Below, one piece after another: positions 1 to 9,400 of a DNA stretch of 10,278 nucleotides. Position numbers and translations under genes: made by a program. The notes beneath the pieces are model-generated. The model ran no database searches. It was not told the origin of the DNA and worked only from the letters and a program-made list of their open reading frames with translations. Numbering within the stretch: position 1 is the first letter of the stretch; the number at the start of each line of letters is the position of its first letter. Source of the DNA: Setaria digitata (lineage: Eukaryota; Nematoda; Chromadorea; Rhabditida; Setariidae); the NCBI GenBank assembly GCA_003640385.1, contig RCAB01000972.1, positions 1-10,278 on the forward strand, in the 5' to 3' direction.

Positions 1-128
1 AAAAAAAAAACTTGAAATGAATTCAGCCGGACTGGACGCGTAGCAAACATCAAAACGGATAAAAAAAAACAGATGATATCGACATAATGCGAAGAATTTG
101 TCAATGAGACCTGAGTTTGAGTAAATAG

Positions 129-553
129 GACACGAGGCTTTCGTCGCGTCTGTTGCGATCGGAGCCGTACAGAAAATTTAGAATCGCTATTATTGCCAGG
201 ACGGTTAGCCGTCAAGTCGATTCGTGAGTCACTGTGCATATCTGGATTTGGATTCGAATAAACTGTCTGGTTGGCTGATTTATTGTAATTAACAGTTTGG
301 ATGACGATTTGAGCACTTGAGAACAATGTTTATAACAAGTAGAATGTCGTAATAACAGTCCTATTATCAGTAGCTATCGAATTTTGAATGAACAAATTGG
401 TCCTTAACACTCATCGAATTGCTTTAAATTCCCACTGAAACTCTCTGCCTAACACTCAACCGTTTTTAACCTAATTCCTCTTCAGAATTGTAAAAGTTAA
501 CCCTATCATAAAATTTTATCTTCCGAAGGTTGCTGAAGATAAAAAATTAGTTG
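129..553 (+). CDS. Possible exons of an unidentified plus-strand gene (partial)
   Basis: Two candidate exons, 129-223 and 486-553, are separated by a possible 262-base intron with GTGAGT at its 5' end and TTCAG at its 3' end. The first reads DTRLSSRLLRSEPYRKFRIA and onward to RQVD plus two bases (TC). The second supplies the missing base and reads IVKVNPIIKFYLPKVAEDKK then LVG, and is followed by a good donor, GTAAGTT. The phases agree and the text is protein-like, with lysine and proline well placed. No family is recognised. If the second donor is not used, the frame continues nine codons and stops at TAA 580-582. The first acceptor (AAATAG) is mediocre, and the 5' end, if real, would lie outside the window. 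It could be chance. Confidence 0.33.
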
Positions 554-597
554 GTAAGTTACAAATAGGTGATGAATACTAACTTAAGTGTGTATAA

Positions 598-1058
598 AAT
601 GCGAATGGTTCGCCAAGACGCAAATATCGTATATTGTCCATCGATGTTAGTTGCTCCAACGGAAAGTCTCGTAATGGAAATACGGATGATGGTATGTTTG
701 GAGATGCTGATAATGATGATAACGTTGTGTTGCTTGCAACAGATAAACTCCATGGGAATTCGAGAGTTGCCATTCGAGAACTGGTTAGTGACGTTGAGTT
801 ACAGCCTAGATTTATTGGACTTAACTCTGATTTTCTGGATCTGTAGAGTTGCGGACGAGAGGCAGGCCAGCATCCTGGTTGCAAAATTGGATTTTGAGCT
901 AAATTTGTCAGCTGTTGTTCACTCTGATCCTGATAATACACGGCCATTAATGGGGAACTCAATGATTGAAATCATTGAATCCAATTGATGAAAGTAATGA
1001 GGGGCACACCTCACATCTTCAAAAGATTCTCACGCGGCTAATTTTTACCCTGAAGTGA
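598..1058 (+). pseudogene. Coding-like stretch with stepped frames, perhaps the 3' end of the same gene
   Basis: Three neighbouring frames look coding in turn. Positions 598-846 read NANGSPRRKYRILSID, then an Asp/Asn-rich part (DDGMFGDADNDDN) and AIRELVSDVELQP, ending at TAG. Positions 848-988 read VADERQASILVAKLDFELNL, then HSDPDNTRPLMGNSMIEIIE, ending at TGA. Positions 966-1058 read NPIDESNEGHTSHLQKILTR, ending at TGA. Each step is in the same direction, by one base. I found no intron with good signals that joins all three, though a weak one (788-911) would join the first two. Sequence errors, decay of a gene, or chance A/T-poor composition could each explain it. The long frame 569-988 may be only a shadow. 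No family is recognised. Confidence 0.3.
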
Positions 1059-2020
1059 TTTTCTGGTCCCCTTGTCCATGGATGACATGAGGAAATAGTA
1101 TGTCCTGAGGAGATAGAAGCGGGTTCTAATGGGTCCCGAGGTAATATGAATAGATATTACGGTACTGAAGTGTATTTACATAGTTAGCCAATCAGCAGTG
1201 CTCACTTCGAGGAATGTGGAACGAGGAAATTGGAAAATGGCAGGCTAAGAGGACGATAAAGGGGAAATGGATTGCATTACACACTTAAATTCCCTTTCCT
1301 TCGATGATTGAGATCTACTGCATCACTAATTTCGAACCTTTGTATCAATTTTCATTATCCTCCAGGCACAATTTTCCCCTTAATTTTGTCTTTTCATTAT
1401 ATGCTACTTCGGAATTACTCTTACACTAATAAACAGTTTGCCGGGGAGAAAACAATAAATGAATCCATTATAAGATATAAATCAGTTTCATAAATCCTTT
1501 GTTGTGTTGGAACTACTCGTGATGATTGTAGCGATAATTTCGTCCTTCGTCATTCCGCAAAAATATTTCATCCTTCCTCTTAAAGATTCTCACCCAGCAC
1601 TTCTCATTCCTTCGAAAAATAACTGTTTCAAACAAGACTTCACTCCCAACACTCCTGGTTTCCTCGTTTTGCTTCGCTATTTCAATTTTACTATTCCTCT
1701 GTAAGGTCATTCCGTCTAACTTGCACATTTTACACACTTCCCTCAATCTAATGTATCAAATGAAGTCAAAGTCTGACTTTGAAATACTTCAATATGTGAA
1801 AAATATTTTGTTACACATAGAATTAATGGTTTTCCAACCGATTGTCAAAGTAACATTCGATAATAAACGTATCGCCAAGAATTCATCAAACCGTACAGTT
1901 ACTTCATAAAAGTGACGACGTTTCGTTCAGTGGAAATCAAAGTATCTTTAACTATAACATTCCGATTCGCAATTGTATGGCTTAATGGATTCTTGACGAT
2001 ACATTTATCATTTTATTAAC
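1059..2020. other. Non-coding region, no gene seen
   Basis: Open frames here (plus 1308-1493, 1504-1704 and 1721-1909; minus 1513-1746) are short, overlap each other, have no splice or start context that I trust, and resemble no family I know. The minus frame 1513-1746 is rich in Glu, Lys, Arg and Asn and is the least unlikely, but nothing flanking supports it. Confidence 0.5.
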
Positions 2021-2091
2021 AATAATAACAACGCTATTATTAATAATAAATCAGTTGAATGTAACCGATAAATCCCAATAATACTATTGGG
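2021..2091. repeat. Two small inverted repeats
   Basis: AATAATA (2021-2027) pairs with TATTATT (2035-2041) across a 7-base loop. About 30 bases on, CCCAATA (2074-2080) pairs perfectly with TATTGGG (2085-2091) across the 4-base loop ATAC. Neither is followed by a T run that would suggest a terminator, and no gene touches them. The function is unknown and chance is likely in A/T-rich DNA. Confidence 0.6.
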
Positions 2092-2932
2092 TAAAATGTT
2101 TTCGGAAACCAACAGTAGCTAATGAAAGCAAATGTAGTCTGTAGGAGGTACAAAACGAGCCATTAGAAGCAACGTACATCTATTGCTGTCAGATACGTTC
2201 ATTCACTATAACGAGATATTTATTCAATGAAATAGTTGAACTGCTGCTTGATGAGGATTTACTGTCGTAAATTATGTGCTGATTATGAAAATTATGAAAA
2301 TGGAAATATAATGTTAGTAATGACATCTTCATTTTTATAACTTCTTTCTATGACCATTACTGAAAAATTCATTGACAGGAAATGGAATATGGTAACAATT
2401 TACAGGTGCCACGCACAAAAGGTCCTTACCAAGTCTTTTCATGTTTAAATTTGTTAAGAACATCTTATACATAGTTCTTGTACGTTCCCAGACATTAAAA
2501 ACACACCAACCTGTTGTGAAACTTGCAATTCTGCATCTTCTGTGTACAAATCCCAGGGGGAGGTTATGAGCTCACAAATGTTCGTCCTTCACACTTATTT
2601 ATTCATAGAGTCCCAATGTAATAGTGAACAACCATATTATCATGATAAATTATCCTAATAAAGTTTTTTATTCTTATTTACCTTAATGGTAAACGATAGA
2701 TGACAGACACTTCGGAGGAAAATTGAAGCAACGAGCACGGATTGCTCTCGAATACCTTTTATTTGATTCCTACATATGCATCGAAGCAAGTAAATCCTAA
2801 TTCAGCCTGAGGCCTCTTCGGTCAGGTCCCGCAACTTTTCCTATACGTTCATTGTGTTGGAAACACAGCATGAGGTCCGGTATACTTGACAATTACTTGA
2901 TTACGGAACTATTGAAAAAATTAGAACTATTT

Positions 2933-2957
2933 CCCCCCCCCCCCCCCCCCCCCCCCC
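2933..2957. repeat. 25-base poly-C tract
   Basis: An uninterrupted run of 25 C preceded by TT and followed by AAACAAG. It lies in intergenic DNA roughly 700 bases beyond the RRP8 stop. Such a run is very unlike the A/T-rich surroundings, where the other homopolymers are A or T. It could be genuine or inflated during sequencing, and its length should not be trusted. Confidence 0.95.
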
Positions 2958-3365
2958 AAACAAGAAAATTTTAGCTAAATTCATTCAGATCTACCGTGCA
3001 GCGGAATGCGGAATAGTGAATAACCTAATGATAAGGATACACGTCAGCAACAGCATCATAGTTTCTGCTTTAAGACTTTTGTCAAGATAACGCAACTATG
3101 TAAGTGCATTTTCTTTCACAGGAAAAACTTTTAGTACGAGAAACTCTTCTCACTACTCATTTCGATAAAAGCACATTTATTCACTTTTATCACATTTAAA
3201 AAAAAAATAAATAAATAATTTTATGAATTATCAGCAGCTACCTGGGAACCAAAGAGTGATCCGAGTGAAATTGTGGACTATACTGCTTTATCATCATTCA
3301 CGTAATAGGAACATCATTTCCTATTTACTGCATATTCCTAATACATGATATTGGTAATGGATATG

Positions 3366-3386
3366 AAAAAAAAAAAAAAAAAAAAA
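3366..3386. repeat. 21-base poly-A tract
   Basis: A plain A homopolymer in the intergenic region, about 260 bases beyond the RRP8 stop. There is no sign of target-site duplication or a retroposed gene next to it. Confidence 0.9.
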
Positions 3387-3641
3387 GCCATCGCACTACA
3401 TTAGAGAATGAAATAAATGTGCTTTATAGTTTTCTTTCACCGAACAGTAAATGATAAAAAAGATTAATAATAAGTCAGTGGATAAAAGTACAAAGAGTTA
3501 AAGTACTTATCTATCCGACTTTTTCTACAGTCATTTTAAAACTAAACAATCATGCATGCAACGAACCCTGAATAAAATCAAGAAAGAAATTTTGGTAAAA
3601 CATAATCCAACGATTAATAATGCAACTATAGAACTTAACAA

Positions 3642-5921
3642 TTACCGCTTCTTATACAAACAAGGTTTTAGTTTCAATCCAGTAGGTCGCTTTTGTACCA
3701 TCATCTCACTAGTCTTGATAAATTCCAAAATGACAAAATAACCACCACCTCTCGTCGCCTACAAATCCTTTTTTTTTTTTTTTTTAATAGTACGTTGAAG
3801 AGTATTCTGAAAGTCACCTTATTAATTTAATTATTTATACATTGAAGTCTACATTATTAAACAAAATACTTTCACATTCCAAACAACCACTTGTCAAAGA
3901 CGATATCAACAAACCTTCCCCGTCATATCAAATCCCATTTCTGTTACAGCTTGCACGAACCGGTTTACACTTATGAATCGACTAGCAACTTCGGCTATTT
4001 TCAGAAAACCTCTGCAAATCGGTATCAGCTAGTTTATTTCAAATACACTATACATAATAATTTGAGAAATCAATAAACAGAATATTCTTAGAACGTTATT
4101 CAATAATATATGAAGATGTAATAGCAAACCCCTTCTTCAGTAATCTATGAGCTTCTTCCAAATAGTCGATCAGATTGGTTCCCATCAATGAAAGGCAAAA
4201 CACAGCAATATTTACTGATTCACTGCACAATGGGACCTGAACCAAAATTACTTGCTAGCAAAAAAGAAATCCAACTAAGACAAAGCGGTGAAACAAATGG
4301 TGTATATTTCAAAATACGATCACATAAATCAAAGTCCCATCAATAACTCACTCAGCTACATACATACTTCAGATCCTCAACATATCACTTTTTTTTTTTT
4401 TTGTTAAGCTTTCTCATGCTCACGAAAATAATATATAGAAAATGAAACTAAAATGATGTACACTTTTAAAGTTCACACTTGCTAACAATAATATGCTTCA
4501 TGCTCTTTTTAAACGACCCATAACAAACTCACTTTGATAGTCAACATAAAGATCTCTAACAATTATAGAATTAACAAGAGGCTTGAACTATCTTACGGCT
4601 ATTTCATTCGTGATGTTAAAATCAGCAAAATTTTAAATGCACCTTAGACATATCACATCGCGTAACGAAATCATTAACAGCAACCAAATCATACGAATAT
4701 ACAGTGGCTATATCAGATAGGGTTTTAGCAATCGTTGCATTTCCACAGCCCAAATCAACAATCACTAAGTCATTAAGCTTTAAAGATCTTATCCATCGAA
4801 TGATCTCATCCACTGGATTATAAGGCCATTTTTTTGCCTACAAGCAATACTTTAGTAACCTTCAGCACTATTTTCTTTTCAAATCACTATATTCCATTTC
4901 TGGACATGCATAACAATCTAACGTCCAATTCCATATCAGTGCTGAAGTATTGACTCTCTTGATTCAGTACAACCATTGCGTTAAACAAATTGTACATTTG
5001 GATCGTAAGTAAAATCAAGCAATCAGTACTGTTTAATATAAAAATCAATTGAAGAACAAGTTCTTTTATAATATTTTTCGGACAATTCCACATAAGCATT
5101 TCAAATATGATTTTATACACAAACAGACCTGCTTCTGATATCCTTTGTGATATAATTCGAAAGCCTTTGGATCTCTCTGAAAAAATTCCAATGCTTCTGC
5201 ACCACTCATAGTATATAATTGCTCGTTGATATATCGAAATAATGAAGAATCAACTTTCCCATCAGCATCTATTTCTCCTTTATTTGTTGACAAACTTCCG
5301 TTTGGACCGTTAGAGAAATTAGATTTCTTCCTTCTCTTTTTCTTCTTTTTTGAGATTATTTGTCTATCACTTGAGGTACCATTGTGCATATTACATGGAA
5401 AAATAAATCCTAAAGTATAAAATGGGAAATAATTTTCATATCTCTGTACCCATATATCTCACCGTATAAATTAAGACGCTACTCAACAAAAAATATGTAT
5501 GTATACATCATACAATTACCTCCTCCTCCTTCTCTTCTTTTTTTATTCGCTTCTTTAGCCGCTTTCTTGCGAACTTTATTTCGCCATGGACGATGCCGCT
5601 TTCTTAGCTAAAACAATCTAATGAAACAAATCCCTAGAAAAGTAAACGTTCATCTTAACCCCACAACACCACCTTTCTAGCCGAGACTCTTTTCGCCAAC
5701 TTATAGAGAACACAAAACATGATAAATAGTTGTTGGTGCCGATTTTCGCTGTTACTAATTAGAATGCGTAACGTTGTCACAATACAATAGCTACAATAGG
5801 GAAAAACAAGACTAACAGAATCTGTAGCTGCGCAAGCTTCCACTACTTTACTATAATCCACTCTTTTCTTTTCTAGGGAATGCAGTTTGTCTTCGAGTCC
5901 CAATTTCTTCTTTCGTCCCAT
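3642..5921 (-). CDS. RRP8: Ribosomal RNA-processing protein 8 (RRP8/nucleomethylin), 7 exons, complete
   Basis: SAM-dependent Rossmann-fold methyltransferase of the nucleolus; by family knowledge it makes m1A in 25S/28S rRNA. Minus-strand exons: 5921-5817, 5607-5520, 5409-5129, 4837-4643, 4236-4130, 4011-3915, 3758-3642. They join in frame to 329 residues, near the C. elegans protein and shorter than the human one. Exons 1-3 give a basic N-terminus ([26 protein letters not shown], a KKKKKRRKK run), a likely nucleolar signal. [11 protein letters not shown] then [13 protein letters not shown] opens the catalytic domain. Motif I is VDLGCG (185-190), followed by YDLV (207-210) and RCDM (218-221). 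[10 protein letters not shown] (236-245) and [10 protein letters not shown] (262-271) are RRP8 hallmarks, and the C-terminus [11 protein letters not shown] matches the family ending. Residue 232 (SVN) is Asn where I recall Asp in relatives. Exons 3-7 are secure. Exons 1-2 rest on phase, splice signals and basic composition, so the exact start is less sure. Confidence 0.93.
3759..3914 (-). other. RRP8 intron 6 with a purine-rich 3' end
   Basis: The intron opens AAG|GTTTGT and closes with GGATTTGTAG before GCGACGAGAGG (exon 7, [13 protein letters not shown]). Immediately before that acceptor the sense strand has a run of 17 A (plus T run 3769-3785) where a pyrimidine tract would normally be. 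The join is nevertheless well supported, because exon 7 gives the family-typical C-terminus in frame. Confidence 0.8.
4237..4642 (-). other. RRP8 intron 4 (406 bp)
   Basis: It begins AAG|GTGCAT after RCDMSK and ends GGTTCAG before VPLCSES. It includes a 14-base A run on the sense strand (plus T 4389-4402). I see no snoRNA-like box pair or other gene inside it. Confidence 0.9.
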
Positions 5922-5956
5922 AAAAACCTTAAAAAAAAAAAAAAAAAAAAAAAAAA
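5922..5956 (-). promoter_or_regulatory. Probable trans-splice acceptor and 26-T pyrimidine tract before RRP8
   Basis: On the sense strand a run of 26 T (plus-strand A run 5931-5956) ends in TTTTAAG, followed by a 6-base leader GTTTTT and the RRP8 ATG. A pyrimidine tract plus AAG this close to an ATG is typical of nematode spliced-leader acceptors. It also explains why the open frame extends upstream as a phenylalanine run, which is therefore not taken as protein. No transcript evidence is available. Confidence 0.6.
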
Positions 5957-6297
5957 CATAAAGATATAGCCCTTCCCAAACAATCAATCCATACTTCGAT
6001 CTTCCCAATAGATAATTTAAGTAATCCGTGAACAAATTTGACCATCAAATGACCATTGAGAAATGAAAATCTATTACTATCGAAAAATAACCTCGGAATG
6101 ATGACATAAAGTGAGCAGATGATTAGCTTTTAATATGATCAGAACTTTCAAAAACTAAAGTAGTTTAATATGCTGATTCTGCTACAAATAAATTTGTACA
6201 AAAATAAACACTATTTAAAAAAAATTTACTTTTAAATAACTGCTTAAATAACAACCATCAACGATCATTACATATCAGAAAACAATGAACAAGAGAA

Positions 6298-6315
6298 AGA
6301 GAGAGAGAGAGAGAG
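6298..6315. repeat. AG/CT dinucleotide repeat
   Basis: An uninterrupted AG run of 18 bases, about 120 bases downstream of the NOG1 stop codon on the minus strand. The NOG1 3' UTR or intercistronic RNA would carry it as a CU repeat. It is a simple microsatellite. Confidence 0.9.
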
Positions 6316-6435
6316 CTAAGTATCAGATAAATCATCTTAGCTACAGAGAAGCTGAACAAAGTTTTCTATATCACTTTTACAGAAACAAATCATTGCAGCA
6401 TCAGAATATGAGCTATCAAAACGCTGACATGATAT

Positions 6436-9400
6436 CTACCGCCTATTTGTTTTTCCAAGTCCACGCTTCCCAGAAAACAGATGTTTCGGAAGTTTGACAA
6501 AAATATGTCTGTCGGCTTCACCCTTTCTTGCTTCACGCTGTAAATTCTTTTCTTTCCTTCGTCCAACTTTCTTCGTTATTTCTCGCACCTAAATCACAGT
6601 TCAGCTAATAATTTGAAAAACATTTCTCATGAAATATAAATACCGTACAGTGATAATTCAACTATCAGAAAACCTTTACTTGTTGCACATCTAAACAATT
6701 TAACAATTTTCTTTTTCAACAGTACTGCTCTTTAGCTTACATCAGACATATACACTGAATGAAAAGAAAAGTACTAACTTTTTCATCCTTTATACCCTGA
6801 ACATCACGACTTGGCGCTCGACGAGCAAGCAAACTTGGACTTTTTCCTACTCGTATTTTTTTGACAGTAGGTTCTCTCAGCTGTTCTTTAGTAAAGTTCT
6901 TCAACTGCGATGGATCAATATCAGCACCGAGTTCACGAAATTGTTCTTCCAAACATACCATTGTTCTATCCCGTTTTCTTACTACAGAACGACTTAATCG
7001 TGGTTTCGTGATACCTTTTTTAGCTTGTGAAGCCTAAAATCTGATTTGAATTAAAAAAAAAAAAAAAAAAACCATAATACATTCAAAGCACTTACTTATG
7101 AAATGAGAAGTCACCATAAAAAAGTTTAACTGATATGGAAAATACAACAAGAAGCCTTTATCAAAAAGATTTACCATTTTTAGCTGAATCTCTTTCTCAG
7201 TAATTTTCTCAGCACATTTAGACAATTCTTTCATTTCTTTATCATCCAAGACCAAAGATTCATCATAATATCTAAATATAACGTATGCCTCATACCTTGA
7301 GTGGAAGATTTGCTTATAATGAGGAAAAATTGCGTAATAAAGAAAAAAATGGNTCAAAAAAAAGAAAAAAATGGAAAAAAAAAGACTGAAAACGGAAATT
7401 CTATACCCAGCTTGAATCTTTGCTTTTTCTTCCTTCCTGATTGAATCTAGTGTAGCCTTAATATTTGAGGAAACAAAATCAGCAATATTATGTCCTTCCC
7501 AAACTTCAGGAACAACATCGTATTTTTCTTCATCATTCTTCAGTAAATAATGTTCTGCATTAAATGAAAGTATTAATTAAATGGTAAATTTTTAAACAGT
7601 AGAAAGGGCTGCAACAGATTTATATAATCCAATGAATTAATGGGGAATACAATAAATGAATGCAAATCTACTCTTCAAATCAAGGATATAATCATCCTGC
7701 ATTTCTAATTCTATCTGACGTTCTAATTTCCGTATTCCTGCCATTCTTTCATTATTCATATCAGCACTGCTCAAAAACTTTTTCTTTGTAACTGTTTCCG
7801 GTATAAAGGCTGCACGCACCTGAAATGTACCATTAACAGATGACGAAGATAACTGAAACAAATCTTAACCCAAACGAAAATTAAACATACTTTGTCATCT
7901 CTTGGAATAGGGTAAGCAACAAATATACGACTCAGCACACCATCTTCAATCGTTAATTTCCTCGACTGCAGCTTACTTTCAACACGTTGTACCAAAAGAT
8001 TATCGCATGCCTAGATGATAAACAGAAATATTTGTTTATTTTTTTCTAATAAAATAAAGTACTCATTCCTCTTACTTCCTCAACGAGTACAAAATTGCAC
8101 CTCTGAAGAAACCAACTTTAAGCAGTTAGTTGAAAGCACAAAAACTGATACATAACATGCCTACTTTGTACTATATATTCATCATTAATGAACTCAACAT
8201 GTTACATTTCCTAGAAGTGTCAATGTCATATTTATCCATTCTGCACTTATTTTATAACCTCACAACTATTTCAGAATTATCACACTTCCGCAGATATTTC
8301 ATTCCCTTCATTTGCTAGGAAACCTTATATATTAATACCCAACAACATATAATTATTATCCTTGAATATGTTATAAGATGTTCGAACATACTACTAGATT
8401 ACCAATCCTATAAAAAAAAAATATTACCATATTTCTGAAATCCATAACTCCCTCTTGTGTCACAGTGCTGAGTTCAAAGAGAGATATAGAATCGTCCTCT
8501 AATCTCTTCAGCTGTTCTATTTTTTCCGGCTTCAGTTCATTTCTCTTTATAATATCTACCTTATTTAAGCCAATTAATACTGGTTTGTTCACAAATAATG
8601 GACGAATACTTTCAAATAATGCCACCTGAAAAAAGCAATCAGTAAAATATTCCTAATGAGTAATGTAAAAAATGATAATGTCAGATCAAATTCTTAACCT
8701 GTTCTTCAATCGTATGATCACATGTTTCACTTATATCCATAATAAACAATACCGCAGCACGCAAATGTGCAAGTGCAGTGATTGCTTGCATCTCAATTGT
8801 ATTCCGCTCTTCCAAAGGTTGGTCCAATATACCAGGTGTATCAATAACCTAAAATTGTTCACTTATGGTTTCTATACACTCATAACATTATATATAAAAG
8901 ATTATCCTTCCAAAAGAGTATGTTTTTTTTTTTTCATGCTTCAAATTTTCATCAAATTTTCGGTTATTAAATGTATAGGCAATTTAAAAAAATAACTGTA
9001 AACAAACATTATTATGTGAAAATGTTAACACTTGACACTTGCCTGCCAACGAAGATATTTATAATCAAGATGTCCAACATAAAGAGCCTTAGTAGTGAAT
9101 GCGTAGGGCTGTATTTCAACGTCAGCACGTGTTAACAAATTCATCAACGATGATTTACCAACATTTGGGAAACCGCACAATATTAATGTCCTGAAATTCC
9201 ATCTCTACTCCAAAAGATAAACTGTTTACACTTGAACACCCTTCAAATTTTAGTTATTATTATTAATCACTTCAAAAAGCAACAAACACATAATCGGCTA
9301 ATCCATACCTCGTATTAGGATCAATCGTTGGTAAACGTGAGAGATGCTGCCGCACCTGCTCCAAATAATCAAAACTTGATTTCTGGCGTTGCAATAGCTT

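Larger units (their letters stand above)
2092..3641. other. Intergenic DNA downstream of RRP8, no gene seen
   Basis: Apart from the C run and A runs at 3198-3207 and 3366-3386, I see no exon, tRNA or mobile element. This is the 3' side of RRP8. An AATAAA on the sense strand (plus TTTATT 3176-3181) lies about 460 bases past the stop, and a weaker TATAAA (plus TTTATA 3423-3428) about 215 bases past; either might serve poly(A) addition. The plus frame 3556-3741 overlaps the last RRP8 exon and is its shadow. Confidence 0.5.
5922..6435. other. NOG1-RRP8 intercistronic spacer (514 bp)
   Basis: No coding exon was found here. On the sense strand it carries, in order after the NOG1 stop, a CT repeat (plus-strand AG run 6298-6315), A/T-rich DNA with two ATTAAA hexamers (plus TTTAAT near 6129 and 6164) that could serve as poly(A) signals, and the 26-T tract ahead of RRP8. 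I saw no canonical AATAAA on the sense strand. The open frame at 6285-6497 on the plus strand is driven by the AG repeat and overlaps the last NOG1 exon, so it is not called. Confidence 0.7.

Noticed and set aside
1..128. Possible further upstream exon after TTCAG at 21-25 (reading RTGRVANIKTDKKKQM)
   Set aside because: No convincing donor follows in the right phase and the stretch is too short and A-rich to judge.
579..962. Minus-strand open frame of 127 residues
   Set aside because: It is Ser/Pro/Leu-rich, as expected from the reverse of an Asp/Asn-rich plus-strand frame. It has no splice context and no recognisable domain.
1513..1746. Minus-strand open frame of 77 residues rich in Glu, Lys, Arg and Asn
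   Set aside because: It has no recognisable family, no splice acceptor or leader site placed near its ATG, and no partner exons. The opposite strand is equally open nearby, so it is probably chance.
5226..5420. Plus-strand open frame with a phenylalanine run
   Set aside because: It is the reverse of the lysine-rich part of RRP8 exon 3 and so a shadow.
5922..6035. N-terminal extension of RRP8 exon 1 upstream of the ATG at 5921, through the T tract
   Set aside because: The added sequence would be mostly a phenylalanine run from the homopolymer, followed by TTTTAAG, a probable splice acceptor. The MGRKKK start fits the nucleolar protein better.
7353..7353. Ambiguous base N that might break NOG1
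   Set aside because: It falls in intron 10 (7272-7406), in low-complexity A-rich DNA, and does not affect any codon or splice site.
8011..8427. C/D-box snoRNA in NOG1 intron 7
   Set aside because: An ATGATGA C-box-like motif is present on the sense strand near 8180, but no CTGA D box follows within the intron and there are no terminal pairing arms.
8672..8995. Plus-strand open frame of 107 residues
   Set aside because: It lies across NOG1 exon 6 and its introns on the opposite strand. The Cys/Phe-rich text reflects the antisense of an exon and a T run.
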